Positions 44,024 to 51,383 of a DNA stretch of 64,000 nt are shown one piece after another. This stretch comes from an uncultured Lachnospiraceae bacterium (GTDB taxonomy: Bacteria; Bacillota; Clostridia; Lachnospirales; Lachnospiraceae). The notes under the pieces are model-generated. The model was not told the DNA's origin and made no database searches. It saw only the letters and a program-made list of their open reading frames with translations. A program made the translations under genes and the position numbers. Numbering within the stretch: the first letter of the stretch is position 1; every line of letters starts with the position of its first letter. The stretch spans positions 62,001 through 126,000 of the forward strand of contig CAJUGJ010000003.1 in NCBI GenBank assembly GCA_910586015.1, read 5' to 3'.

Positions 44024-45274
44024 TTATTTTTCCTCATTTTCTTGATTTAAATACATCTGTCCCATACGAATAAAATCACTGTAAAGCTGAATTACTACTT
44101 GTCGATTACTACATTGAAAAGAAATAATTCTCCCAGTGAATGTTTTTATCCAAGTAAGCATTTCTCTAGCATCAAAAAATTCACCTGTATATTCAAATTT
44201 ATTTTCTGAAAGTTGGGTTATTGTTCCACCACGTCCTTCTCGTTTTAATCGGTTTAAAATATAGATTTCTTCTGGAAGATGAATAAAAAGTATCATATGA
44301 ACAGTTTCATTTCTTGTATGATTACCAAAGGTAACTCCCCAGCATTTAGGGCGGTTGCGAGCGAGAGCCTCTTGAATTTGTTCGTAATTTTTGGCAGGTT
44401 CTAGTATTTTTATATTTATAATATAGTCTAAACGCTGGCAGCTAAAACGAAAACTTTTATCCTTATAAAGACATAAATAACGCCTTCCAGTTTGTGTACT
44501 TACAAAGATCTGTAAAGGGATTCCATAATAATAATACTCCTTATTTCTAAAACGATTTTTTATAGTAATTTCAATTCTTTGTTTAAAATGAATAGAAGAA
44601 ATACAATCATATAAAATTTGATCCTCAAGAGTATGTACTAAAAAAGCATGTTTAAATCGAAAGAATTGATTTGACTCATTGTATTTTTCTAAAATGGTAC
44701 TTCCAAGAAAACCAAAAGGCGCTGCCTCCTGATAAAATTTTATCATATCAACAACTACTTTACTAGATAAAATATCGGATTGCTCGGTTAAAAAATAAAA
44801 AAGCTGTCTACCATTTTTTTTAGAAGAAAGAAGTCCTAGTTCTTTATATTCTTTTAACTTATTTCGTACTGTTTGAAGTTCGAAGATAATTCCATATTCT
44901 TCAGATAGTTTATCACAAAGAGTAGAGGCATCTGTCTGCGAATGTTTAAGTAGATAATCTAATATAAAAAAGTGAAGTGTAATATCATTTGAGGTAAATG
45001 TTTTCGCTTTCCAGATACAGTAAAGAGGATTTTGTTCTATTTCAGAGGGATTAATAATAATTGCAGTCTGTTTTTCGTGCGATTGATAAGTACTTTCGAT
45101 ATAATCCTTGAGATAGCTTTCAATTCTACGACGTTCATTATCATAGGTTCTAGCACTTTTAGAGGAAAGAGTGGAAGCATAATCATTCCTAGAACAAAAA
45201 CCATAGACAAAAAAGTCCCTTAAATAGGAACGAAGATTATTAAAATTTTTTATAAGTTCCTTATATTCTGCCAT
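44024..45274 (-). CDS. WYL-domain-like transcriptional regulator (first of pair)
   Basis: About 416 residues from the ATG at 45274 (MAEYKELIKNF). The region near residues 110-190 looks like a winged helix (HFFILDYLLKHSQTDASTLC onward to KKNGRQLFYFL), followed by a WYL/WCX-like C-terminal half (QRIEITIKNRFRNKEYYYYG, then RYLCLYKDKSFRFSCQRLDY). An open frame extends upstream to 45391, but it crosses the probable promoter at 45325-45352, so the later start is favoured. It forms a two-gene unit with the second WYL gene and is divergent from the NYN-LOTUS gene. Confidence 0.65.
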   Translation of the reverse strand: MAEYKELIKNFNNLRSYLRDFFVYGFCSRNDYASTLSSKSARTYDNERRRIESYLKDYIESTYQSHEKQTAIIINPSEIEQNPLYCIWKAKTFTSNDITLHFFILDYLLKHSQTDASTLCDKLSEEYGIIFELQTVRNKLKEYKELGLLSSKKNGRQLFYFLTEQSDILSSKVVVDMIKFYQEAAPFGFLGSTILEKYNESNQFFRFKHAFLVHTLEDQILYDCISSIHFKQRIEITIKNRFRNKEYYYYGIPLQIFVSTQTGRRYLCLYKDKSFRFSCQRLDYIINIKILEPAKNYEQIQEALARNRPKCWGVTFGNHTRNETVHMILFIHLPEEIYILNRLKREGRGGTITQLSENKFEYTGEFFDAREMLTWIKTFTGRIISFQCSNRQVVIQLYSDFIRMGQMYLNQENEEK

Positions 45275-45324
45275 AATAATTTCCATTTCTATAAAAATAA
45301 TACAAGTTAAAAAGTATATCTTTA

Positions 45325-45352
45325 ATATTACATATCTTATTATTATTTGCAA
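45325..45352 (-). promoter_or_regulatory. Promoter of the WYL gene pair
   Basis: On the minus strand TTGCAA (45352-45347) and TAATAT (45330-45325) are spaced 16 bases, about 50 bases before the ATG at 45274. Confidence 0.55.
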
Positions 45353-45372
45353 GTTCTTTTTACACCATCCAA

Positions 45373-45400
45373 GGACTTTTCTAAGTCCCAAAAATATGAT
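45373..45400 (+). promoter_or_regulatory. Palindrome and -10 box ahead of the NYN-LOTUS gene
   Basis: GGACTTTTCTAAGTCC (45373-45388) is a 6-4-6 palindrome. It occupies the place of the -35 box for TATGAT (45395-45400), where no consensus -35 hexamer exists. It lies in the divergent gap between the WYL pair and the NYN gene and is a candidate operator for one of the WYL proteins. Confidence 0.45.
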
Positions 45401-45463
45401 AAAATAAAAAAGAATTCACATACTACAGAGAATTCATGGAAAAGGAACATTGGAGGATAAGTT

Positions 45464-46309
45464 ATGGAAGAAATTGAAAAGGATATGGAAAAAAAATTTG
45501 CAGTATTAATTGATGCAGATAATATTGCAGATAAGTACATTAAAATTATTTTAGATGAAACTGCAAATAGTGGAATCGCTACATATAAAAGAATTTATGG
45601 CGATTGGACTTCACCAAGTTTAAGTTCTTGGAAGCAGGTTCTTTTAAATAATTCCATTATTCCAATTCAGCAGTATAGTTACACTTTTGGCAAAAATTCA
45701 ACAGATTCTGCAATGATTATTGATGCTATGGATATTTTGTATTCAGGTACAGTAGATGGATTTTGTATTGCTTCGTCAGACAGTGATTTTACCAGACTTG
45801 CAGCACGTTTGAGGGAATCTGGAATGTATGTAATAGGAATGGGAGAAAGCAAAACTCCCAAACCATTTATTTCAGCCTGTAACCAGTTTAAATATTTAGA
45901 TATATTATTTTCAAATAATATACAAAAAGAAGAGCCAGAAGAAGAAAAAAGACAGACAACGAAAAGGTTACGTCAGTCTGAGGAAATAGAAAAGATAACG
46001 GAGAAAGAAAAAGGGATAAAAGGTAGTTCACGTTTAGGAAAGAAAACAAGTCTTCAACCGCAGACCAGTCTAAAAATGATTCAAAAAGCAATCTGCAATA
46101 TTATTGAAGAGTCAACAGACGAATCAGAATGGATGTTTTCAGCAGAATTAAAGAATAAACTCGACAAGAGATATCCCGATTTTGATGTCAGAAATTTTGG
46201 TTTTTCTAAGTTTACACCTTTTATTGCTTCTTTAGATAATATTGAAGTAAGAAAAGAAAAGACAAACAGTTATAATAATGCACAACTGGTTTATTTTAAA
46301 TTAAAATAA
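45464..46309 (+). CDS. NYN (LabA/DUF88) nuclease-like protein with C-terminal LOTUS (OST-HTH) domain
   Basis: 281 residues. The N-terminal NYN/PIN-like ribonuclease fold shows the acidic metal site: VLIDADNIADKY (about 13-24), NSTDSAMIIDAMDIL and CIASSDSDFTRLAARLRESG (about 100-120). A charged linker (about 155-205) leads to an OST-HTH/LOTUS domain (about 205-281, ending YNNAQLVYFKLK). LOTUS domains bind RNA, and NYN domains cleave RNA, so an RNA-processing role is likely. GGAGGATAAG precedes the ATG. The rtcB gene follows in the same direction after 97 bases. Confidence 0.85.
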   Translation: MEEIEKDMEKKFAVLIDADNIADKYIKIILDETANSGIATYKRIYGDWTSPSLSSWKQVLLNNSIIPIQQYSYTFGKNSTDSAMIIDAMDILYSGTVDGFCIASSDSDFTRLAARLRESGMYVIGMGESKTPKPFISACNQFKYLDILFSNNIQKEEPEEEKRQTTKRLRQSEEIEKITEKEKGIKGSSRLGKKTSLQPQTSLKMIQKAICNIIEESTDESEWMFSAELKNKLDKRYPDFDVRNFGFSKFTPFIASLDNIEVRKEKTNSYNNAQLVYFKLK

Positions 46310-46406
46310 CAAAGATCGCAGCTTTTTTTTTGTGATTCTTATAAAATAGTGTGTTATCATAAAGATACCATAAAAAAAGAGAAGAAAAGCAGAAGGGAGG
46401 AAACAT

Positions 46407-47639
46407 ATGTTTGTGATCTGTGAACAAAACTTAAAAAAACCAATAAAAATTTGGCTTCCATCAAAGGAGACGATAGAGGAGAGTTGTTTAGAGCAAGCAT
46501 ATCATCTTGCCAGTCTGCCATTTTTGCATAAATGGGTTTGTCTGATGCCAGATACTCATACTGGAATGGGAATGCCAATTGGTGGTGTAATTGCAACAGA
46601 GGATGTAATCATTCCTAATGCGGTCGGAGTAGATATTGGCTGTGGTATGATTTATACAGGAACGAATATTAAATTAGAACAAATAGAAGAAATTATTACA
46701 GGAAATGGAACACTGATTCAAGGGATGGTAGGAGATATTCTTCGTTCTATTCCAGTAGGATTTTCTCATCACTCTACACCAAATTTTTGTAAAACATTAG
46801 ATAGGGCAAAAGAAGAGATTTGTTTATATGAGTCAGAAAAAGAGTTAATGCCACAGATAGAAGATGGTTATTATCAAGTTGGAACACTAGGAGGCGGAAA
46901 TCATTTTATTGAATTACAGGCAGATAAGAATGGATATCTTGGAATTATGATTCATTCTGGAAGTCGTAATTTTGGTAAGCAGGTATGTGATTATTTCCAC
47001 AAGCAGGCAAGAGAACTCAATACAAAATGGTATAGTCAAGTTCCAGATGAATATCGTCTTGCTTTTCTGCCTGTTGATTCAATACAGGGGAAACAATATA
47101 TCCGCTGGATGAATTTATGTTTGGATTTTGCCTACGAAAATCGTGCTAAAATGATGGCTGTAGTAAAGGAAATCTTTGAAAAGTGGATATCTAAGTATGT
47201 AGGAGTAACAGTTGAATTTGAAACAGAAATTAATTGTCATCACAATTATGCTTCCCTAGAAAACCACTTTGGAAAAAATGTTTGGGTACACCGTAAAGGA
47301 GCTACTAGGGCGAGAGAAGGAGAACTTGCAGTTATTCCCGGTGCAATGGGATCCTATAGTTATGTAGTGAAAGGACTTGGAAACCCAGAAAGTTTTTGTT
47401 CCTCTTCCCATGGAGCAGGAAGAAAATATTCCCGTCGTGGTGCAATGGAAGCATTTACTTGTGAGCAAGTAATAGTAGATTTAAAGAATCAGGGAATTGT
47501 TTTAGGAAAGCGAAAAAAAGAAGATGTAGCAGAAGAAAGTAGATTTGCTTATAAAGATATTGATGAAGTAATGAAAAATCAGAAAGATTTGGTAGAACCA
47601 ATAAAACAACTGAGAACACTTGGTGTAATAAAGGGATAA
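46407..47639 (+). CDS. rtcB: RtcB-type RNA ligase
   Basis: A 410-residue RtcB, joining 2',3'-cyclic phosphate (or 3'-phosphate) and 5'-OH RNA ends with GTP and manganese. Metal and active-site signatures are MPDTHTGMGMPIGG, VGVDIGCGM, GGGNHFIE, IHSGSRNFG and EINCHHNYA. The guanylylated His is in SSSHGAGRKYSR (about residue 334). It is shorter than E. coli RtcB, as in many Firmicutes. GGGAGGAAAC precedes the ATG. No archease or RtcA is seen. The Y-like RNA 1 begins six bases after its stop. Confidence 0.93.
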   Translation: MFVICEQNLKKPIKIWLPSKETIEESCLEQAYHLASLPFLHKWVCLMPDTHTGMGMPIGGVIATEDVIIPNAVGVDIGCGMIYTGTNIKLEQIEEIITGNGTLIQGMVGDILRSIPVGFSHHSTPNFCKTLDRAKEEICLYESEKELMPQIEDGYYQVGTLGGGNHFIELQADKNGYLGIMIHSGSRNFGKQVCDYFHKQARELNTKWYSQVPDEYRLAFLPVDSIQGKQYIRWMNLCLDFAYENRAKMMAVVKEIFEKWISKYVGVTVEFETEINCHHNYASLENHFGKNVWVHRKGATRAREGELAVIPGAMGSYSYVVKGLGNPESFCSSSHGAGRKYSRRGAMEAFTCEQVIVDLKNQGIVLGKRKKEDVAEESRFAYKDIDEVMKNQKDLVEPIKQLRTLGVIKG

Positions 47640-47644
47640 AAAAA

Positions 47645-47733
47645 TTAGGTCAGGCTATGATAACACTTCCTTCTAACCTATTCAAGTGATAATTGAAAAT
47701 TAGTGTATCGATTTCCTGACCTAACAATTTTTT
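47645..47733 (+). ncRNA. Y-like RNA 1 (simple form) at the 3' end of rtcB
   Basis: The RNA has an outer perfect 10-bp stem TTAGGTCAGG/CCTGACCTAA (47645-47654 with 47715-47724), a 5' internal loop CTAT opposite GATTT, an inner stem GAT(A)ACACT/AGTGTATC (47659-47667 with 47702-47709), a conserved TCCTTCTA loop, an apical TTCAA/TTGAA hairpin, and T6 at 47728-47733. The same stem-loop order and loop sequences recur in the RNA at 49914, with different but still paired stems. It also works as the terminator of rtcB. The call as a Y-like RNA rests on this homology and on location. Confidence 0.65.
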
Positions 47734-47758
47734 GATAACATTCAGAAAGGAGTTTTCC

Positions 47759-49906
47759 ATGATAAATAATGAAATTTATCTTAGAAGAAAAAGAAAAATA
47801 TGGATAGAGCGGCATGACTGTAAAAGAAATTCCAATGCTACCTATATTGGTGCTTTACTAAAAAATTTAGAATCTCTTGGATACTGCCTTTCTGAAGAAC
47901 TAATAGAAATTCTTTATACGTTTTCTGGAAAAGAACTTGACATATTTTTAAATGATTTAATTTCCAATCTTAAAAATATGTTGGGTGCATCCGTTTCCTA
48001 TCATCCAATGTATCCGAATTTTCCAGAACAAGTGATGGAACTTTCAGATGCAGAATTATACTTAAATGCAATAATACATTATCTTACAGATGGGAAAATA
48101 TTACCTTCTTATGAAACAGAGGAAAGAGAAACAGAAAATTTATGGCAAAAGCAAAAGGTAATCTCTTATGGTACAAAAGAAGAGTTTGCTCAAATGATGA
48201 CAGATTTAATACTTGCAAAATCTTCAATCTCTGAAACAGATCAGAAGGATTTGGAATGGTACTTGTTACACGAACCAAATTTATTAGAACAAATTCCAAG
48301 AGAAATTCCATTTCATGAAATTAAGGCATTTGTATGTAATGTGTTATTAAAGCGATTAAAAATAGCAAAACAAGAGGAGCAGGAGCGAGAAACTGCATTA
48401 GTTTCAGAAATCTTGTTTTGTTATCTTACTACAGCGACAGATGTACTACGTCTTGCCACAGTAAGTTCAGGAGGAGATAGTTCTTTGGCTGTACCAGTAA
48501 AGTTTCGACAGTTTAACCGAAGAGAAAGGAGAATGTTACTTTTTCTTTTGGAGAACTGCAAAAACTTAACAGAAGATATGAAACGATATAGAGAACGTTT
48601 TATAAAACTTGGAGAGCGGTTGCACCCGGGAGAGTATTATGACCGTTATCCAAAGACAGAAAATGCTTTTTTCCAGCTTAGAAATGGAATAAAGATTTCA
48701 ACTTTTGCAGGAAAAATAGAAGAATATTTTACGACTTATCAACTAGAGCCTCTTTTGCAATCTCTAAAAAAGCGACCGGGCGAATTTGCCAGAAGACTAG
48801 ATCGACTAATGCGAACATTTGAGAAAGAATGGGATATCATTTTAAAAGAATTTGAAGTAATAGCAGATAAAATAGCAACTCCTTTGCTGCTTCAAATACG
48901 AACTCACTTTTTAAAACGATTTAAAAAGGATACCATAAAAGAACGAATCTTTTTTCCAAAGGGAAATCTAGCAAAAGCACATATAGAAGAAAGTGTATTG
49001 CCAGAATTAGAAGAAGAGTGTTGTAGACAGATAGTTCAGATTTTAGAAGAAACGCTTATTAAAATTTACTCTAAAAGAGAACCAATGGGAAAAGTCTATG
49101 TTGCACCTGAATTTTGCGACTATTTAGTTCCCTTTTCTCAAAGAAGTAGCTCAAGAGCATTTCGGACAGTTGTACGTGGATCTAAACTTTCTATTTCAGA
49201 AGAAACAGATTTTCTTAGAGTATTTCTATATTGGCATGATGGAACAGAGCGGACAGATATCGATTTGGCAGCAGTAGTATTAGATGAAAAATTTGTATGG
49301 ATGGATCATATTTCCTATACCAATTTAAAAAGTCGAAAGATTAGTGCCTGTCATAGTGGAGATATTGTCGCCGCACCAAAAGGAGCAAGTGAATTTATTG
49401 ATATTGGATTACAATCTGCACAAAAGGCAGGAGCAAGATATATTATATTTACGGTCAATGCCTATACACAAGAACCATTTTGTAATCTGCCAGAATGTTT
49501 TATGGGTTATATGGAGCGTCATAGCGAATGGAACGAGAAATACATAGGACAGAGGGGAAAACTCTATGAACCACGTACCGTAAAAAACAAAATTGATTTA
49601 ACTGCAAATACTAGAATCTGTGTTCCTATGACAATCGATCTCTTGGAAAGAAAATTGGTCTGGATGGATATGGCATTAAAGCATATGCCTTCTTTTAACT
49701 GTGTAGAAAATAATGCACATGGTATTATTGCCACTTGCAAGGCATTGCTTCACTGTGAAAGACCAAATTTAAAAGAATTATTAACTCTTCATATTAAGGC
49801 AAGAGGAGAGGAAGTAACAGAAAAGACAGAGGCAGATCTCTGTTTTGATTTAGAAGATGGAATTACACCATTTGATACAGAAATATTTTTATCAGAATAT
49901 TTATAA
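47759..49906 (+). CDS. Large TerD-like protein (MXAN_6230/SCO0854-type), candidate Y-RNA partner
   Basis: 715 residues. The first ~470 residues are helical and charged, with FNRRERRMLLFLLENCKN and YRERFIKLGERLHPGEYYDR (about 265-310) and RPGEFARRLDRLMRTFEKEW (about 345-364). The C-terminal part is TerD-like: LYWHDGTERTDIDLAAVVLD, then ISACHSGDIVAAPKGASEFI and ARYIIFTVNAYTQEPF (about 495-580). I recall this architecture under the label MXAN_6230/SCO0854 family; its biochemical role is unknown. The ATG at 47759 follows AGAAAGGAG. The gene lies between the two Y-like RNAs, where Ro60 (Rsr) genes sit in other bacteria. Confidence 0.7.
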   Translation: MINNEIYLRRKRKIWIERHDCKRNSNATYIGALLKNLESLGYCLSEELIEILYTFSGKELDIFLNDLISNLKNMLGASVSYHPMYPNFPEQVMELSDAELYLNAIIHYLTDGKILPSYETEERETENLWQKQKVISYGTKEEFAQMMTDLILAKSSISETDQKDLEWYLLHEPNLLEQIPREIPFHEIKAFVCNVLLKRLKIAKQEEQERETALVSEILFCYLTTATDVLRLATVSSGGDSSLAVPVKFRQFNRRERRMLLFLLENCKNLTEDMKRYRERFIKLGERLHPGEYYDRYPKTENAFFQLRNGIKISTFAGKIEEYFTTYQLEPLLQSLKKRPGEFARRLDRLMRTFEKEWDIILKEFEVIADKIATPLLLQIRTHFLKRFKKDTIKERIFFPKGNLAKAHIEESVLPELEEECCRQIVQILEETLIKIYSKREPMGKVYVAPEFCDYLVPFSQRSSSRAFRTVVRGSKLSISEETDFLRVFLYWHDGTERTDIDLAAVVLDEKFVWMDHISYTNLKSRKISACHSGDIVAAPKGASEFIDIGLQSAQKAGARYIIFTVNAYTQEPFCNLPECFMGYMERHSEWNEKYIGQRGKLYEPRTVKNKIDLTANTRICVPMTIDLLERKLVWMDMALKHMPSFNCVENNAHGIIATCKALLHCERPNLKELLTLHIKARGEEVTEKTEADLCFDLEDGITPFDTEIFLSEYL

Positions 49907-49913
49907 AGATAAT

Positions 49914-50050
49914 CAGGATGGCTATTGATGTTCTTCCTTCTTATGGGCTTAGAGGGTCGGTGGTTCGAATCCACCACAGAAACTGTAGTTTCTGTTAGCT
50001 CAGTTGGTAGAGCACCTAAATTTAGAACATCAGATTTCCATCCTGTTTTT
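49914..50050 (+). ncRNA. Y RNA (YrlA-like) with circularly permuted tRNA-like module
   Basis: Outer stem CAGGATGG/CCATCCTG (49914-49921 with 50038-50045) followed by TTTTT; internal loop CTATT/AGATTT; inner stem GATGTTCT/AGAACATC (49927-49934 with 50024-50031); short stem TTAG/CTAA (49949-49952 with 50016-50019). The tip is a tRNA-like module in permuted order: T-arm GGTGGTTCGAATCCACC (49959-49975), a 7-bp acceptor-like stem ACAGAAA/TTTCTGT closed by CTGTAG (49976-49995), TA as positions 8-9, and D-arm GCTCAGTTGGTAGAGC (49998-50013). This is the layout of bacterial YrlA Y RNAs, which mimic tRNA. It starts 8 bases after the TerD-like gene stop and forms its terminator. Confidence 0.8.
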
Positions 50051-50057
50051 CTAAATA

Positions 50058-50693
50058 TTATATAGACATTAAAATGATATTATTGATTCCAGTAATAGTT
50101 AGTATTATAATAGCAATCATTCTAATAAAGTTAGAAAACGTACTATCTGCTTTAAATAAATTTAAACATACTCCACCTTTCATTGGCCAAAATAGTTGAA
50201 CTTTTCTTTTATTGAAAAGATCAGCCAAATCATGGCTGAGCATAGATATTCCAAAAGCTGCTGTCAAATATCCAATACCAGTAATTTCATAGATTAAAAA
50301 AGTTAAGACTGCACAGTATAAAATACTATGTGTCATATGTCTGTGTCTTGATTTTGTACCAGCAAAGAGTAAAGCACACAATACGAAAAGTGCCCAAAAA
50401 CGACTGATAGTATCTTTTATTGTTTCTAAATTCCATAGATCGATCTTATGGTAAATACTATATCCTAATCCTGCTATTAATCCAATTATAATAAGTTTCA
50501 CTAATTTATTCATAACTTCTCGAGGTTTACTCTTATCAATATCAATATCTGGAAGTACAGAAGCACTTACACTAACTGCTAAAGAAACGCAAAACTCTAA
50601 AGGAGTTAAAAGTTTTGTACCTGCCATTTGTATAATAAGTACAGATGTACTTACAGAAGCAAGACCAATTGCTAAATGTGTTTTATATGTCAT
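50058..50693 (-). CDS. DUF457/YdjM-like membrane-bound metal-dependent hydrolase
   Basis: 211 residues with about five membrane helices. Metal-ligand motifs of the family are THLAIG near the N-terminus, VLPDIDIDKS (about residue 48), SRHRHMTHS (about 115-123) and MLSHDLADLF (about 152). The substrate is unknown; members are sometimes annotated as LexA-regulated inner-membrane hydrolases. Transcribed convergently to the Y-like RNA. Confidence 0.8.
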   Translation of the reverse strand: MTYKTHLAIGLASVSTSVLIIQMAGTKLLTPLEFCVSLAVSVSASVLPDIDIDKSKPREVMNKLVKLIIIGLIAGLGYSIYHKIDLWNLETIKDTISRFWALFVLCALLFAGTKSRHRHMTHSILYCAVLTFLIYEITGIGYLTAAFGISMLSHDLADLFNKRKVQLFWPMKGGVCLNLFKADSTFSNFIRMIAIIILTITGINNIILMSI

Positions 50694-50729
50694 ATAATGT
50701 CCTCATTTCGTACTTTCTTTTCTTTTTCT

Positions 50730-50821
50730 TTTGCGAAAGTGTTATTAAAATTATACACATTAAGTATTCTTTCAGCTTTCTTTTCACATTTTGGTCTATC
50801 ATATGAATTTTCTTTCGCAAA
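50730..50821. repeat. Separated inverted repeat upstream of the DUF457 gene
   Basis: TTTGCGAAAG (50730-50739) and CTTTCGCAAA (50812-50821) are exact inverted copies 72 bases apart, between the DUF457 gene and its promoter. They may be paired operators of a regulator, or the arms of a leader hairpin. The rest of the 50694-51052 gap is AT-rich with two divergent promoters and no ORF. Confidence 0.5.
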
Positions 50822-50855
50822 CTTTCCTATTTTTTTGTTTTAATTCTATATATCT

Positions 50856-50884
50856 ATTATACACATAATAAAAAGAAAGATCAA
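50856..50884 (-). promoter_or_regulatory. Promoter of the DUF457 gene
   Basis: On the minus strand TTGATC (50884-50879) and TATAAT (50861-50856) are 17 bases apart. The 5' leader would be about 160 bases long and includes the inverted repeat at 50730/50812. Confidence 0.6.
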
Positions 50885-50967
50885 TCCTGTTCTAAAAATT
50901 TTTTGATATTATGAATAAATTTGTATTTTTCTGCGTTTCATTTTAGACTTTTTTTATAATTACTATA

Positions 50968-50996
50968 TTGCATTATATAATACTATGTGCTATTAT
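50968..50996 (+). promoter_or_regulatory. Promoter and likely PadR operator
   Basis: TTGCAT (50968-50973) and TATTAT (50991-50996) with a 17-base spacer. The spacer contains the dyad ATTATATAAT and ATACTATGTGC, AT-rich symmetric DNA typical of PadR autoregulation. The in-frame ATG at 50987 lies inside this promoter, so the PadR start is the later ATG at 51053. Confidence 0.6.
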
Positions 50997-51052
50997 ATAT
51001 TCATCAAAACAATAAAAGAAAATCGGCTGTGCTAAAAGAGAGGAGGATTTTT

Positions 51053-51358
51053 ATGAACCCACAATTTAAAAAAGGTGCATTAGAGCTTTGTGTATTATCA
51101 AAGTTAGTATCTACTGATTGTTATGGATATGAATTGACAGAAGCGATTTCCAAGGAGATGTCTATTGCTACAGGAACATTATATTTAGTATTAAAACGTA
51201 TGAAAGATGAGGAATATGTTGATACCTATTTGGTAGAATCAGAAGAAGGTCCAGCAAGAAAATATTATCATCTGACAGAACAAGGGAAACAATATCAAGA
51301 AAGTTTGAAAGCAGAGTGGCAGGAATTTGTGGATGCAGTCGGCAGATTGATTGGATAA
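51053..51358 (+). CDS. PadR family transcriptional regulator
   Basis: A 101-residue short PadR winged-helix protein (MNPQFKKGALELCVLSKL, YGYELTEAI, TGTLYLVLKRMKDEEYV, GPARKYYHLTEQG). Such regulators repress their own operon and release upon an effector. AGGAGG at 51041-51046 sets the start at 51053. It is followed after 25 bases by the DUF1700-DUF4097 gene, the classic partner. Confidence 0.9.
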   Translation: MNPQFKKGALELCVLSKLVSTDCYGYELTEAISKEMSIATGTLYLVLKRMKDEEYVDTYLVESEEGPARKYYHLTEQGKQYQESLKAEWQEFVDAVGRLIG

Positions 51359-51383
51359 TTTTATGTAAAGGAGGATGCAGGAT

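Noticed and set aside
45275..45391. N-terminal extension of the first WYL gene up to an ATG at 45391.
   Set aside because: It would cross the probable promoter (45325-45352), has no ribosome-binding site, and encodes an atypical hydrophobic/basic stretch.
47640..47733. A simple long rtcB terminator or a small palindromic repeat.
   Set aside because: It does terminate rtcB, but the shared loops and covarying stems with the RNA at 49914 show more than a terminator. A repeat element would have near-identical arms in both copies, which is not the case.
49959..50013. A normal tRNA gene (T-arm and D-arm with tRNA consensus).
   Set aside because: The T-arm precedes the D-arm, the acceptor stem is closed by a 6-nt loop, and the place of the anticodon arm is taken by a long stem ending in a terminator. 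A functional permuted tRNA is also unlikely because no 5-bp anticodon stem with a 7-nt loop can be formed by joining the outer ends. A Y RNA explains all parts.
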